Positions 5,793 through 5,957 of a stretch of 5,957 nt of DNA are shown here, one piece after another. A program made the position numbers and the translations under genes. The stretch is from Candidatus Hydrogenedentota bacterium (GTDB lineage: Bacteria > Hydrogenedentota > Hydrogenedentia > Hydrogenedentales > SLHB01), in NCBI GenBank assembly GCA_007118235.1, contig SKRY01000409.1:1-5957 (forward strand). Reading direction: 5' to 3'. A model generated the notes under the pieces. It had not been told where the DNA came from. It saw only the letters and a program-made list of their open reading frames with translations, and did not search any database. The stretch's first letter is position 1; each line of letters begins with the position of its first letter.

Positions 5793-5898
5793 ACGGATAC
5801 TGGCCGCCGCGGCCGCGTCAGGGCTTGCGAGGCCCAGCTGCCAGAGCTATCGAATAAGACGGCGCCCAAGGGGCAATTATTCACCTAGGGAGACCCGG

Positions 5899-5957
5899 CT
5901 AAATGCGGACACGGCCCTCAAGCGCGTGGGAAAGGGTTGCGTCGTCGGCGTATTCCA
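5899..5957 (-). CDS. Possible 3' end of a gene truncated by the window edge
   Basis: On the minus strand the frame entering at 5955 reads EYADDATLSHALEGRVRI and stops at TAG (5901-5899). The 18 codons use mainly G or C at the third position and the residue composition looks like a real bacterial protein tail. It lies upstream of, and in the same direction as, the discoidin-like gene, whose own promoter begins about 105 bases further on. No family can be assigned from so few residues. A longer open frame in another minus-strand register reaches the edge too, so this is tentative. Confidence 0.4.
   Translation of the reverse strand, partial: EYADDATLSHALEGRVRI

Larger units (their letters stand above)
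5685..5898. other. Intergenic region upstream of the discoidin-like gene
   Basis: It holds the promoter at 5764-5792, the palindrome at 5750-5760, and two small GC-rich hairpins: GGCCG-CCG-CGGCC near 5803-5815 and GGGCTT-GCG-AGGCCC at 5821-5835 (one G-U pair). Neither has a T-run, so no clear terminator is seen for the gene that may end at 5899. A plus-strand open frame of 77 codons (5655-5888) crosses it, but lacks a ribosome binding site and resembles no known protein, so I do not call it. Confidence 0.6.

Noticed and set aside
1..5957. Mobile element, CRISPR array, tRNA or rRNA
   Set aside because: I saw no transposase or integrase, no regularly spaced repeats, and no tRNA cloverleaf or rRNA-like sequence on either strand.

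Overview
The window is an ordinary stretch of bacterial chromosome. It is GC-rich by eye, with a strong preference for G or C at third codon positions. Genes start at ATG behind Shine-Dalgarno sequences, and exported proteins carry a lipobox or a type I signal peptide, which fits a diderm bacterium. I cannot name the species. The exported discoidin-like protein at the right resembles paralogous families that I associate with Planctomycetes, Lentisphaerae and Hydrogenedentes; this is inference from memory, not from a search.

Layout: a complete minus-strand tyrosyl-tRNA synthetase gene (tyrS) fills the left end (5-1282). A divergent intergenic region follows (1283-1650). It holds a perfect GC-rich hairpin, two nested inverted repeats around a candidate promoter, and several copies of the word GACATGCC. 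Next comes a plus-strand operon (1651-4569) coding for a complete three-part TRAP transporter: DctP (binding lipoprotein), DctQ (small membrane subunit) and DctM (large membrane subunit). A 407-base convergent intergenic region (4570-4976) holds two intrinsic terminators facing each other, one for the TRAP operon and one for the next gene. A minus-strand gene (4977-5684) codes for a secreted protein with a C-terminal F5/8 type C (discoidin-like) domain. A good sigma70-type promoter lies upstream of it (5764-5792). At the right edge a minus-strand reading frame ends at 5899-5901 and may be the last 18 codons of another gene.

How the genes work together: DctP, DctQ and DctM should form one sodium-driven importer for a small carboxylate, possibly a sugar acid. 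No catabolic gene or regulator is linked inside the window, so the substrate stays open. tyrS is housekeeping and unrelated in function. The discoidin-like gene is convergent to the operon, has its own promoter and terminator, and shows no functional tie to it.

I found no mobile element, CRISPR array, rRNA, tRNA or defence system, and nothing that I can defend as a previously undescribed system. The points worth a second look are the repeat architecture of the tyrS-dctP intergenic region, the lipoprotein form of the TRAP binding subunit, and the discoidin-like secreted protein.
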